Under the pieces are notes generated by a model, which was given only the letters and a program-made list of their open reading frames with translations, had not been told where the DNA came from and did no database searches. Shown here one piece after another: positions 33,321 through 43,506 of a stretch of DNA of 64,000 bases; the stretch's first letter is position 1; each line of letters starts with the position of its first letter. The position numbers and the translations under genes are program-made. Origin of the DNA: Mariannaea sp. PMI_226 (taxonomy: Eukaryota; Ascomycota; Sordariomycetes; Hypocreales; Nectriaceae); NCBI GenBank assembly GCA_024336345.1, contig JANFOG010000003.1, positions 4,222,501 to 4,286,500 on the forward strand, read 5' to 3'.

Positions 33321-33715
33321 ATGTATCAGCACTACAGCGCTCATCCGGAAGAGTCAGGAACCAAGACCCAAAGCACTTATTTTCAAGACTCAGTCAACCA
33401 TTACTCATCCATGGCTCAAGTGCTAGAAGCAATGATGCAGTCAGTGATCTCATTATTACGATAATAATTGGTACTAATAACTTATTTAGACGCACTTTAG
33501 CCCGACCTATGGTCGCCGAGTCTAAAAAGAATGCCCAAAACTATCTGAAGAAAATCGACATCGGTACAGAGGATATACAAATCGGCAAGTTGTGGATAGA
33601 AGAGAAAAAACACGTAAAGCAATGGATTGAGGCTTGCGATACCTTAGTGGAAGAACAACGGACGCCTTTCCCTGAGATCCCGCGCACGTCCATACCATGG
33701 GACCCCCTTCCGTGA
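33321..33715 (+). CDS. Hypothetical protein, two exons, 5' end uncertain
   Basis: Unrecognised. Exons 33321-33439 and 33490-33715 join across a 50-bp intron with a near-perfect branch site (TACTAATAAC) and TTTAG acceptor, giving 114 residues from the first in-frame ATG. The joined part (QVLEAMMQ-RTLARPMVAES) is helical and the second half charged (GKLWIEEKKHVKQWIEACDT). The open frame continues upstream of the ATG, so the true start may lie in another exon. Confidence 0.45.
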
Positions 33716-34357
33716 AAGGGTCTTTTGGCTTGGTGCTGGTCCTAAATTTTCGGCTTGGACTTGGGGCGATGTAGCATGAGGATTGACGCTTGGCGAGATA
33801 AGGCCGTAATCTCCGATCTAGAAATTCGAGGATAAATTGATTTTGAATGACGTTCAAGAAACGTCCTTCCATGCGCTCGCACAAATCAAAAAGCAATTTT
33901 ATACTAGTCTCTACAGCTATGCAATGCATTACAATACCGGTACTTGGGTTGGCGACAATACGAGGTCGCCATCAGAGAACCGATGCGTGCGCATCTAACT
34001 GTTCAGAGTGGTCTAAAGCTAGGACCCATGTGTGCCACGGTTTGTCGCATTCTTGTCTCATTACGCGTTTAGGTCGCGTCGCATTTACGCCCTGGACCTG
34101 TTCCAAAATGCTAGGCGCCAACACTACTGCATGTTCGTGAGGAGGCCTGCAGTTGCGGTTATGAGGTATTTCCTAGCTGAAGAGAAAACATATACATCAA
34201 CACATAGTATCACATTTTTGCTACATGCTTGCATTGCTACTATAATTTGCTTGCGCAGTATTTCTGGTATCAAATTAAGCTGTCTTCCCTTTGTGGACAT
34301 AAGAGCCACGTTGGCGTTCATATTATGAGACAAATCGCCCGTAATTATAATTCATAT
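33716..34357. other. Intergenic, no gene seen
   Basis: Short open frames on both strands only; none has a motif. Confidence 0.4.
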
Positions 34358-35183
34358 CTAGACTTCTAATTCATCACCACCACAAGAACTGATTATAGAT
34401 GGTGTTCCAGTAGAGTTGATAGATGATGTAGGCACTGGATATTTAGGGCTATCTGAGAAGCTTTCTTCCTCGATTAGCCCCAAAGTGTTGGTGGTATGTT
34501 TCGATTGGAGAATGCTGCTCCTTAGAACGATTGTAGCGATGGAATTCTCTTTTTGTAGCCCTCCTAGCATATCGTCGTAACAGGGTTCCTTGGAATCATC
34601 GAATGCTCGTCGCACACAAGAGTCAATAAAGCTTGGAAACCATCGATCTCCCTGCTCTGGCCGCGGGTAAACTTCCTCGAGAATAGCAATAAGACGCGGA
34701 ACAGTCATTTTAACACTGAGGCTCTCTAGCTGGTTCTGCACAAGAGCCTCTAGGCCATATAGAGCATACTTCCTAGCGGCCACGTACGCCTCTAAGCATG
34801 CTCTAAACTCACATTCGTACCTCCCCTCCAGAGTTGAGCCAGTAAAGCTCGGACAGGAGAGTGTCTGTGTATATAGAAAATGCACTACCATGTGTCCAGC
34901 CTCTTCGGATATGTCGTTAAGATGGATCTCTATTGCCTTGCGGTGATCAGTAGCTAGTCCGAGTAGGTCTGCGTTCAACACGGCCCTATGGATCTGAAGT
35001 GGCTGTAGGCCCATACGAAAATATAAATTTATCATAGGACCATCGTATGGGCTTCGAATTGTTGGTCAGTTTGACGTCGTAATATCTATGTTGTACCACT
35101 TACGAGGTAGTGAAGACGCCACCCAGCCCTTCGCCGTATGTCACCTTGACTGGAGCTAAGGATCTTCTTTTTCTTGACGCCAT
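34358..35183 (-). CDS. BTB/POZ domain protein
   Basis: Exons 35183-35104 and 35051-34358 (minus strand) join across a 46-bp intron (GTAAGT donor, CTGACC branch, CGAAG acceptor), phase 2, to give 257 residues. The first exon supplies the N-terminal strand of the domain (APVKVTYGEGLGGVFTT). The BTB core continues LQIHRAVLNAD and IEIHLNDISEEAGHMVVHFL, followed by the helical region YVAARKYALYGLEALVQNQL. BTB domains dimerise and often serve as cullin-3 adaptors; many fungal members of this small type have no known role. A basic N-terminus (MASRKRRS) is present. Confidence 0.75.
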
Positions 35184-36191
35184 AGCCGAAAAGTAGTTGT
35201 CTTGGTGACTCTGCAATGATCTGGACGCAAAGTTTTGATAGAAACTTTGCACGAAGTGAGTAGGCTAGGAGGATCTAACAAGAAGACTTGATATTTGCTG
35301 GATATGGCCTACTCAAAGTGCCTTTGGGACTAGAGGATGAGATTCTCGCTCCATTCCTTGGTGCTCAAGACTGAAGTCCCCGTAACGATGATCTCGGGAA
35401 TAAAGTGTCACATAGGATAGGGGCAACTTCAAGACACAGAAGGCCTTGATTTCAAGCTATAGAAAGGTCCTACAGCAGGCTATTTATCTTCTATATATGG
35501 GGCTTTCTATAGGGGCTTGAGCCCTATAAGGTCTCATTGATGCTATTGTTATAGGTCGTGTTTCACTTATAAGGTCATAGCTGGCGATGCCCTCACCGCT
35601 CCAGCAGGCTTGATGTGACCGCTATTTGACATAAAGTTTGAACTGCGTTGAGAAATTTATGAGTCACAATGATGTAACTCTTGATTCTACGTCAAGAAAT
35701 CGTATTAGCTTTTAGGAATGGGGGAGTGTGCATTCCTTGGCCAAACTCTAGAAAGAACGATTGGTCGTCGGCAGAGCAGGTTGCTCCAAAATGACACGGC
35801 TTTGCTCTGTTCATAATGGATTTATCAATTTATTGATTCCTACATTTGTACCCACGTGACCCTTGACAATACTCGGATAGCTCGTACCGCCCAGAGTGGC
35901 ATGAATCTTGAAATAAGTGCATATTAAGGTCAGAAAACGGCTTGGTGGGAGTGGTTCCTGAGTGCCATGAAACAGCGTTCGAACAAAGCCACAACCAGCT
36001 CGTTAAAATAGGGTGAGGCGCGTGAGGAACCCGCACGGAATTAAATAACTTAATTGTGATAGTGATGTACTATAATATGAACCAGGTGCCTGGGTACGAA
36101 CCTTGAGATTATTTCAGCCAAGAATCCAAAGGAAACATTGTGTATTTCTATCTGTTATCTACTGAGGTGCAGCGAAGTAAAACCGAAAACG
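35184..36191. other. Intergenic, repeat-bearing
   Basis: About 1 kb with no supported gene; contains the second copy of the dispersed repeat (35951-36034). Confidence 0.45.
35951..36034 (+). repeat. Dispersed repeat, copy B
   Basis: Direct-orientation copy of 30131-30215 (for example both contain AAAGCCACAACC followed by GCTC after one G/A difference). Confidence 0.65.
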
Positions 36192-38258
36192 CTAAGATTC
36201 ATAGTGGCAAGAGAAAATCACATCCCGGTTCCTGGTCGGTTCTTGGCGTGTCCCTCCCGTTAGTGTTTTCTGTGCTTGCTCCTCGTATGCCTCTATGGAA
36301 TCGAACTCGTCCTTCTCTTCTTCGTCTAAGAGTATTTCCCCCTTCTCCACTCTCCTATGTGTCGCAAATCTCCGTGGCGTGGCCCAGGGCTTCACCTTGC
36401 GCACGAAATCGCGGCGACGACGGTGATAGCGTATCGCTCGGGGACTCCAAAAGTCCTTCGCCATCTCGCCCAGCTCGGCTGTGCGAACGAGTGCGAGCGT
36501 TGTCGTAGAGAAACTGATGCCTGCCTTCCAAGAGACATTCGTCTCGCCTATGAGCATCGTAACATGATTTCGTATACATTCATTTAGATTCACGCCGTCG
36601 CCAGCTACGACATAATCCACCAGACCGAGTCGGTTAGCATCATTTGCTGATAAAGGCAACATGTTGCGCAACAGTTTAGCCGTCCTGGCATTGCCACATC
36701 TCTTTGTGTATGAGATGGTATGATATTCGGAGCCGTAGAGACCAAGTGCACGATAGGCTGGGTTCAACACTATAGCTGCGCTAGCGATGACCTTATCGCA
36801 GGCAGCGGCTACGGCAACACCACCGGCTGCGCAATTTCCTCGTATAGCGGCAATCGTCAGGATTTTACGCTTGGGGAACTCGTGAAGCAGATAGAAGACA
36901 ACATCATTAATGCGGTTGATATTTTCCCAAGACTCCTGGCGGGGGTCGGCCGCTGCTTCGATCACATTTAGATGGATGCCGTTACTAAAGTATGACCTGC
37001 CACCCATTAGGACCACAGCGCTCAATGGCGTTGCATCTGTGTGCGTAGAGAGCACGAAGTCGAAGGCTTGAATTAGCCGCGAGCACTGAGTAGTGCTCAT
37101 GGCCCCATTATAGAATTCAAAAAACACATATGCCGCCCTTCCTGCCATTCCGACGGTGCTAAATTCGACCCAGATCTCTTGGAAGGTAGGGGAAACAGCT
37201 ATCGACCAACTTTTGGTTGATTGTAGAACAGTCAACTGTTCGATTCTCTCAGGGCTTAATAACTGGAGGTCCAGCAGGCAAACCACAGCTGGGACCTTGG
37301 GCCAGAGTGCGGTGTCATTTATTCGCTTCATACGCCTGACATGTGTGATCCATATGCCCTTATTGTCGCATGTCGCGAAACAGATTGCTTCATCTCGGCA
37401 TCCAACCACAGCTCCTGGAACGGCATTCATCTCTTGTATCCATCCGCCTTCTTCAACAATACCTCCATAGAGGTAGAGGCTCTGCCCCAATACGGTGCTA
37501 AGGCATCCGGGTTGAGAGTCAGAACATCGGATTCTTCGAGAGATTTCTCTAGCCGTGTGTAGGCTGGTATTGAAGTCACGATGCGCCGCTCGAAGGAGAG
37601 GTCTGTGACGTGTCATTCCACCTTGAAATGGCTTATGGTCGGTGGCTGAAAACTCTTTGTAGATGCCACTTGGAGCTATGTCTGGGGAAAGAGTCGATCT
37701 AAATGACCTGGAGCTAGGTTGCGTCGCCTCGAAAGTTGCTTGAATTCTCCCCACGGCAGCCAGTATTGCTGTAACGGCAGCTTGGGTGACAGGACCTCGG
37801 TATAAGGTAGATTTCGTCAGCTGAGGGTCGTCAATATGAACCGGGAACTGCTCAAATGCCCAGACCGGACCGGCATCAAGCTCTTCGATGGCCTGTATAA
37901 CCGTCACCCCCCAATACTTTCGACCTGAGACACTTAATGTCTGCGTTTGAAGGAGTTTGCCGGGGTCGTCTGTTGATCCATCATCTCCTATCAACAGCCA
38001 ATCCAACGCGCTCGGTCCGATATCACCCGGCGGCCCTGGGTGGACGATGAGGGTTAAGAATTGCCGATGGACCTCGCGAGGGACACGGGCAGTTAAGAAA
38101 GGACAGATGATAAGATCCGGCTGCCACAATGTTGCGGCCTCAACCATAGTACTATCAGAAAGAGCATATTCGATAGTTATAGTGTGGGCTTCGGCTAGTG
38201 TAAGAAAAAGTCGTTGTGAAAGCGAGTTGTGGGCTGTGCAAAGAAACAAGATCTTCAT
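36192..38258 (-). CDS. HypX/HoxX-like protein (formyltransferase fused to enoyl-CoA hydratase)
   Basis: 688 residues, intronless; start chosen at ATG 38258 (MKILFLC), the expected N-terminus. In bacteria HypX makes CO for the NiFe-hydrogenase active site by transferring a formyl group from formyl-tetrahydrofolate to CoA and decarbonylating it. The N-terminal formyltransferase part carries HPGPPGDIGPSALDW (His73) and ELDAGPVWAFEQFP. The C-terminal crotonase part carries YNGAMSTTQC, GGRSYFSNGIHLNVIEAA, GNCAAGGVAVAAACD and LYGSEYHT, all HypX signatures. The last about 110 residues form a charged extension beyond the usual length. Fungi lack NiFe hydrogenases, so the cellular role must differ; formyl-group or one-carbon metabolism is an inference. 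A bacterial origin by transfer is plausible, but homologues exist in other filamentous fungi. No lesion seen. Confidence 0.85.
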   Translation of the reverse strand: MKILFLCTAHNSLSQRLFLTLAEAHTITIEYALSDSTMVEAATLWQPDLIICPFLTARVPREVHRQFLTLIVHPGPPGDIGPSALDWLLIGDDGSTDDPGKLLQTQTLSVSGRKYWGVTVIQAIEELDAGPVWAFEQFPVHIDDPQLTKSTLYRGPVTQAAVTAILAAVGRIQATFEATQPSSRSFRSTLSPDIAPSGIYKEFSATDHKPFQGGMTRHRPLLRAAHRDFNTSLHTAREISRRIRCSDSQPGCLSTVLGQSLYLYGGIVEEGGWIQEMNAVPGAVVGCRDEAICFATCDNKGIWITHVRRMKRINDTALWPKVPAVVCLLDLQLLSPERIEQLTVLQSTKSWSIAVSPTFQEIWVEFSTVGMAGRAAYVFFEFYNGAMSTTQCSRLIQAFDFVLSTHTDATPLSAVVLMGGRSYFSNGIHLNVIEAAADPRQESWENINRINDVVFYLLHEFPKRKILTIAAIRGNCAAGGVAVAAACDKVIASAAIVLNPAYRALGLYGSEYHTISYTKRCGNARTAKLLRNMLPLSANDANRLGLVDYVVAGDGVNLNECIRNHVTMLIGETNVSWKAGISFSTTTLALVRTAELGEMAKDFWSPRAIRYHRRRRDFVRKVKPWATPRRFATHRRVEKGEILLDEEEKDEFDSIEAYEEQAQKTLTGGTRQEPTRNRDVIFSCHYES

Positions 38259-39189
38259 CGCGGAGCTGGGTCGCAAACTCCGAGTATCGTATCAGCGCAA
38301 CTGATTGGATCGTATGTATAGTACTGTATAGGTGCCTATAACTTGTGCACACACAGGTATGGGAATTTCATATTTTCTTTATATCGAGAGGAAAGAGCCC
38401 AGTCGCCCGCGTCTACTAACGCCAGCCTAGCACATTGTATACGGCATGCAAACGTCGAGGTTCGTAATGTTCAGTCCAACGTCTAGAAAAGGATGTCGAC
38501 GCAATTGCACAGCACAGATTAATATTGCCACCGTCGGCCAAAAATGGACCAAGCGTAGCATCTTAGCAGACGACTAGTGTGAAGATGCCCCCTAATTCTT
38601 GATAAAATAAGGTATCTATAATACTCCGGAGTCCATTTCTGACCTGCATGTGTCCGTACTTGTACAGTATGAGCTTGAAGAGATCAGGACACAATTTGAG
38701 AAACGTACTGTACAGTTGCAGAGCACTTAAAAGAGTTTATACGCTAGTTCATTTTTGGACTAGAGTGGCTCTGCAGTCGACACACACTATTAGCGCTGCT
38801 GCTAAGAGCAATTCATAATTTGTATGCTCGGTTGACCAATCAGCGCTGTGCTCCCATAATTCGTCTGCGCTCCTTGCGACAACAATCGTGAGCCACCACT
38901 AGGATCACGATTCCAAACCACGATCCAACAGCTCAGCTCACTTTCACGTCGTGAGCCTTCAGACACTTAGCAAGTATATAAACCACTACCATAGATAGTC
39001 TGCTTAGCTACTCAGCTTTCAATATAACTTAGTTACCACAATTTACTTGTACATTACCAGACGTAACAACCTGTGATACGCCTGTCAAAGCCCGATTCAA
39101 CCGTACTTAAAGTCTCCCTAATACTTTCCGTCAACATAAACCTATTGCGACCTGGTTTATCCCTTCGAAACCGATCAAATCGTTACAAC
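38259..39189. other. Intergenic, repeat-bearing
   Basis: No gene supported. Two GTACAGTA/TACTGTAC octamers (38662, 38706) frame the short repeat at 38668-38702. Confidence 0.45.
38668..38702 (+). repeat. 35-bp dispersed repeat, copy 1
   Basis: Matches 43299-43333 at 30 of 35 positions; four of five differences are transitions. Confidence 0.6.
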
Positions 39190-39460
39190 ATGAACATAAT
39201 ACAACTTGCCATCAGGTGTGTGGCGTCACTTATACCAAGTCGAGAAGACGGAGAATACTGGCGGATACAGCAGCGACTTTTGCAACATGCTGACAGATGC
39301 TTGGATTTAATGACTGAAGGCATCAGACTGCAAATTTCGGAATTGTTTTCATATAGAGTCCCAATACAATCAACAATCTAGGACTCCTCTATAAAAACCA
39401 AGGTCGACTGGATAAAGCGAAGGCGATTACAAGGATATTAGAAGGCTTTGGAGCCAACCA
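39190..39460 (+). pseudogene. Relic of an NLR-type (NB-ARC/TPR) protein
   Basis: From the ATG at 39190 the frame reads a segment typical of the linker before tetratricopeptide repeats in fungal NLRs (CVASLIPSREDGEYW, then QQRLLQHADRCLDLM). It stops at 39381. In another frame from about 39364 a TPR unit follows (NTINNLGLLYKNQGRLDKAK). So a frameshift separates linker and first TPR, and neither a nucleotide-binding domain nor further repeats are present. NLRs act in non-self recognition; this fragment cannot. Recognition rests on the two short blocks. Confidence 0.55.
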
Positions 39461-39463
39461 TCT

Positions 39464-40162
39464 TCAAAAAATATCTGCCTGCTCACCAGGACGAGCTTTC
39501 CTCCAGCCTGACACCCATTCCCTTCCCCCATCCTTCGGGCGTACATTGACAACTTTTGTGGCCATACTTGGGTCTTTCAACACTCTGTACACAACTTCTC
39601 CACCTCTAAATTCAAGCTTTAGAGAACATATCTCCTTTATTGCTTCCTCTCCTTTGTACTCTTGGATTCCCTGGATATTACCTATGGCCAACTTTTCCAC
39701 CTTGTTTCTATGATAGTATAAAGCAAAAACATCTTTTTGGGAGCTAATAAAGCGTGTGATATTTGGAATAGGCAACCATTCGGCGGTATATATAGCGTCA
39801 TGCACATACACGTTCAGCTTGGAATCCTTGAAAGTCACAACAGAGTTTGCGGCCATAGGTTCGTGATCTTGTAGGCACTCAAAGAAGCAGTCCCGTAGGA
39901 AAAAACACTCTCCAGACCAATCATTTACCAAGAGAAGTAGATTCTTCCCATGAGTATTTCCTTTACAAACTTCAGCGAGATCTTTGCCGAGCAGAATCGG
40001 CACAGGACTGCCTCTGGCAAGATTAAGTTTCAAAACTTGATCGCACCAATCACTTTTCTTGAAAATAAAGCTCATAGCCAAAGCCGACGCTTCTAGCTGC
40101 GGCGGAATGGCTTGGCGAGTGATATGATCCATGATGTCTGGGTGAAGTCTGTTCTGGTGCAT
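39464..40162 (-). CDS. Hypothetical protein, 232 residues
   Basis: Unrecognised intronless gene from a clear ATG. Composition is that of a soluble globular protein, with a run of alternating hydrophobics (NLLLLVNDWSGECFFLRDCF) and a basic C-terminus. It lies antisense to, and abuts, the NLR relic. No domain motif seen. Confidence 0.55.
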   Translation of the reverse strand: MHQNRLHPDIMDHITRQAIPPQLEASALAMSFIFKKSDWCDQVLKLNLARGSPVPILLGKDLAEVCKGNTHGKNLLLLVNDWSGECFFLRDCFFECLQDHEPMAANSVVTFKDSKLNVYVHDAIYTAEWLPIPNITRFISSQKDVFALYYHRNKVEKLAIGNIQGIQEYKGEEAIKEICSLKLEFRGGEVVYRVLKDPSMATKVVNVRPKDGGREWVSGWRKARPGEQADIF

Positions 40163-41832
40163 GTTGTCCTTATTTGCGGTAGGGTTTGAATTTGGGTTGC
40201 AAGTTCAAAGCCAAGATCGAAGAGGACGCTGTCTTATATATACTCTACTATGTATAGCATGCGTGACCCACCCTACCAAATTCTTACGGTCACAAAGTAT
40301 CACTTAGTCTATTTGTGGACGGAGCGAGATTGGCTTCCTCCAGATTTATATTAAAGATTCCAAAAACTGATCATCCCACTGGTTCTGAAATTGGACTCGG
40401 ATGCGGGTGTTGCGCACTTGTTAAGGGAATGGTGTAGGCTAGGCCACTTTCTTAACATTTGTGTGCCAAGAAAGTATGATGACAAGGTCAGGTTGGCCTC
40501 TTACCGGCTCCACTTTTACAACACAAGTGTAGGGTGCCGCTTTTAGAGGCTAATTCAATTAGAATTTCTATTTTGATTGTGTATATTATTTTTATTTTGT
40601 TCTGAATGGTTTTTGCACTAATAAGTCTCATATCCCAACATAAATGAATAATAATCATACGCACTGTATTTCAGAACTTACGTTAATTTAGACATCGAAA
40701 CTGACGATCAGTGATAGACAAGTGCTAAATGACATTCTGGAATGCTCGGTCTCTTCAGAAGGTACCCTAGAAATATGAATATCTTCTGAGATAGCAGCAG
40801 GGATTGACTAGCATTATAAAGCTATCGTAATTAAGACATTGGGTATGGCATGTAGACCCACCCAGCGGAATGCTTCTTTTGTAGTGTGTTGGGGACAAAA
40901 TTCACTTCTTTGGCATATGCCACTTACATTACCTAATACACTTTTCACTCTGCTGGTCACAATTTGATTGGCTCGCATACATAGTCGTAAGCCTTATATA
41001 ACAACCGCGAAACATTGCGGACAAGGCATCTTACGAATTAATATCTTGTTTTTGCCCTGATCATTTGATATTCTATTTGACTTGTGATTTATATTACCAT
41101 TTGATCAAATGGTCCTCTTCATTTCTGTATATTTGTTTAGCTAATTTCCTCCTCTTCCCAGACTTATGGTTTGGCTGTTCTGAGCCGCCTGTCGCGACTG
41201 TTTACACGACATTCTTCCGCACCATTGGTGGGTGGTTTTGGGCATGGGGTTTTCTCCCGACAAAGTAGATAATTGAGCAAGTAATGCGTAGATACAGTAA
41301 ACCCCTTGTTTATTTCCACTTCTTGCTAAAGTCAAATATTCCAGATGTCTAGAGAGTTTGATATTTATAAGTTTGAAAGGAAGCATAGGACATTGCGTAC
41401 TGATTGGATAATTATAAATTAATTCATTGATCTACTTATAAAGGTACTTACCGGAGAATTGAAATACCTCCAAGAAGATTATGTCTCCCTTGACCGAGAT
41501 ATTTTAGGAAATTAGCATACCTACTCTATAGTTAGCCAAATACACCACTGCCTCCCGATCTGTATCGGAATGATTCCCATAGCAACTCTTGGTAACTTTT
41601 CCAAAACAAGGGACCCAAAGCATTCCAGCAGATCGATTCCATACAATAAGACATTACTTTAACATTTTTAAGGCAGTAATTGTTCAGTTATGTTAAATTA
41701 CTAGATATTGGCTTGGCTATGCCTAAAAATACAATAAATATGCTGAGCTTCCGCACCAAGTCCAATGTTATTCCCTACCATCACTGGCATCCTACGATCT
41801 CTACCACTTTTCCATTAATTATTTTTGCAAAA
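40163..41832. other. Long AT-rich intergenic region
   Basis: About 1.7 kb with no supported gene. A 67-codon hydrophobic frame at 41065-41268 has no further support. The sequence is visibly AT-rich. Confidence 0.4.
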
Positions 41833-42451
41833 ATGAAACCTTCCATTCTGACCTTACTTTTTATAGCCCTTTGCGGTGCTATCCCAATTGTCAGCCGAGA
41901 TGTTATAGATGCTGACGCTGACATTGATGTTAACGCTGTAGACCATGATCGACATTACCACCATGGGCTACTGGGTAGCCTCTCCCTCGGCGGTTTGATA
42001 CAATATGTATTAGACATCTTGAATGTCAAGACTCGTTTTCCTTACGCTAATATAAGAATTCTAGGTTCTCCATCTACTTGGCCTCTACAATTACTATGAC
42101 TTTGAGGACAATTATGAGCTCCTCGGTTTCCTTGTTGATAATGGAGACATTACCGAGGAACAGGCCCACAGGATTGGCGGAATCAATATTCTCGGCCTTA
42201 TACGTTCTGGGCATGGCCACGGCCTGTTGAGTAAGCTCATAAATCTCGATGCAGCTGTTCTCAGCGATCAGGACATTGCCGACCAAGAAAGAGTCATGGC
42301 AGAAGATGTGAGAACACATGAACTATGGATCCATTACTAAGTCTCTGCTTATATTTCTGGGAAACTCTAGTCTGACGACGCTGTCGCCTCTGCCGTAACT
42401 GTGTTAGATGGCGATGTTGATATCGATGTGGATGCGGATGTGGATGTATAA
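41833..42451 (+). CDS. Acidic secreted protein (effector-like), three exons
   Basis: Found by splice signals. Exons 41833-42024, 42065-42307 and 42371-42451 are all phase 0 and give 171 residues. Intron 1 is only 40 bp (GTCAAG donor, GCTAAT branch, TCTAG acceptor); intron 2 is 63 bp (GTGAGA, TCTAG). Residues 1-20 are a signal peptide (MKPSILTLLFIALCGAIPIV), with no cysteine afterwards. Acidic Asp-Val/Ala repeats flank the protein at both ends (DVIDADADIDVNAVDHD near residue 23 and DGDVDIDVDADVDV at the C-terminus). A His/Gly segment DRHYHHGLLGSL and a later RSGHGHGLLSKL echo each other. Possible roles are metal or calcium binding or an effector; none is shown. The start is the ATG directly before the signal peptide. 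Confidence 0.65.
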
Positions 42452-43298
42452 TAAGCCGCAGTACCCACGCTGGGAACAGAGAGCGCTACCCAGCCTTGGT
42501 TGGGAGTTTTCTTGAGGCACGCCTCAAGCTTTTCATTTTTTTTTTTTTATCAAGCTCGTACACCCTGCTTGTCGGACTCGGTAACCGCTAATTCACATAG
42601 GCTTATCCTTTTGTATACAGTAGCTTCGGTACTGTACATTTCCTCAAGCCTACATTGTATTTCGTTTTGTAGGGTTCAAATTTCTTATTTTTTTGAGGCC
42701 TATGTTAAATCTGCTATTCAGTCTGTCTCTGTAGACTTGAAGCCTATTCTTCAAGTGTTCAGTGTCCTATCACGGGACGAAAGTTAAAGTATATCGGGAA
42801 TAAGCGGTTGATGAGGAAAGAATATGTGTCGATCATTGTCTTGCTGACTAGTTTGCATCAAGGCGGCCGGTGGCCAAAGCAAACCGGATCGCCGCTCGAA
42901 CGGCTTTCAAGTTTGGCCTCCATTTTGCATCGTCAGAGGGTGACTTCCCTCCAATATAGAAATGAGATATTCCCTCTCTGCTGTGCACTTAATGAACACA
43001 CTCTCGCACCGCTCCCAAAAGCAACCAAAAGTGGCCTAGAGTGTGTACCGAAGGGAATTTGTAGCACTAGCCACACACTGTCAGCCACATGGTCCATATT
43101 TGGAAAGGTTCAAATACTAAAAGCATTGACGCTGAACCCTGTATTGTATTGTATTGTATTGTATCTGGACTGAATAGGGAATTGAAGAGCAGATTTAGCA
43201 TGGGCCTCAGAAGAAGATGACAACATTTGGATCCTGCGAGGCAAGACACAGTATGGGCTTGAGGAAATGCAGACATAATTTGGGCAATTTCTGACGCA
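42452..43298. other. Intergenic, repeats, no confident gene
   Basis: Contains a T-rich tract at 42538-42550, a (GTATT) microsatellite at about 43142-43163 and two related short repeats. A 121-codon frame at 42808-43173 runs into the microsatellite and is not supported. Confidence 0.4.
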
Positions 43299-43333
43299 TA
43301 TGGGCTTGAGGAGACCAGGAGACAATTTAAGAA
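43252..43333 (+). repeat. Two adjacent copies of the 35-bp dispersed repeat
   Basis: Copies at 43252-43287 (diverged) and 43299-43333; the second matches 38668-38702. All begin TATG(G/A)GCTTGA. Confidence 0.55.
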
Positions 43334-43506
43334 TGTATCAGCAATTATGGTGCCCTTTCGGCCTTAGTGCCGCCGGGCGTAATAAATTGTATTTTATGGT
43401 ATATGTACAGTATCACCATTTGGTGCCTCAACAATTCACTACAGTAAGTAACTACCCATTTGAAAATACCTTCCGAGTGCACTACCATTCTCTCCAAGTC
43501 ACTCGA

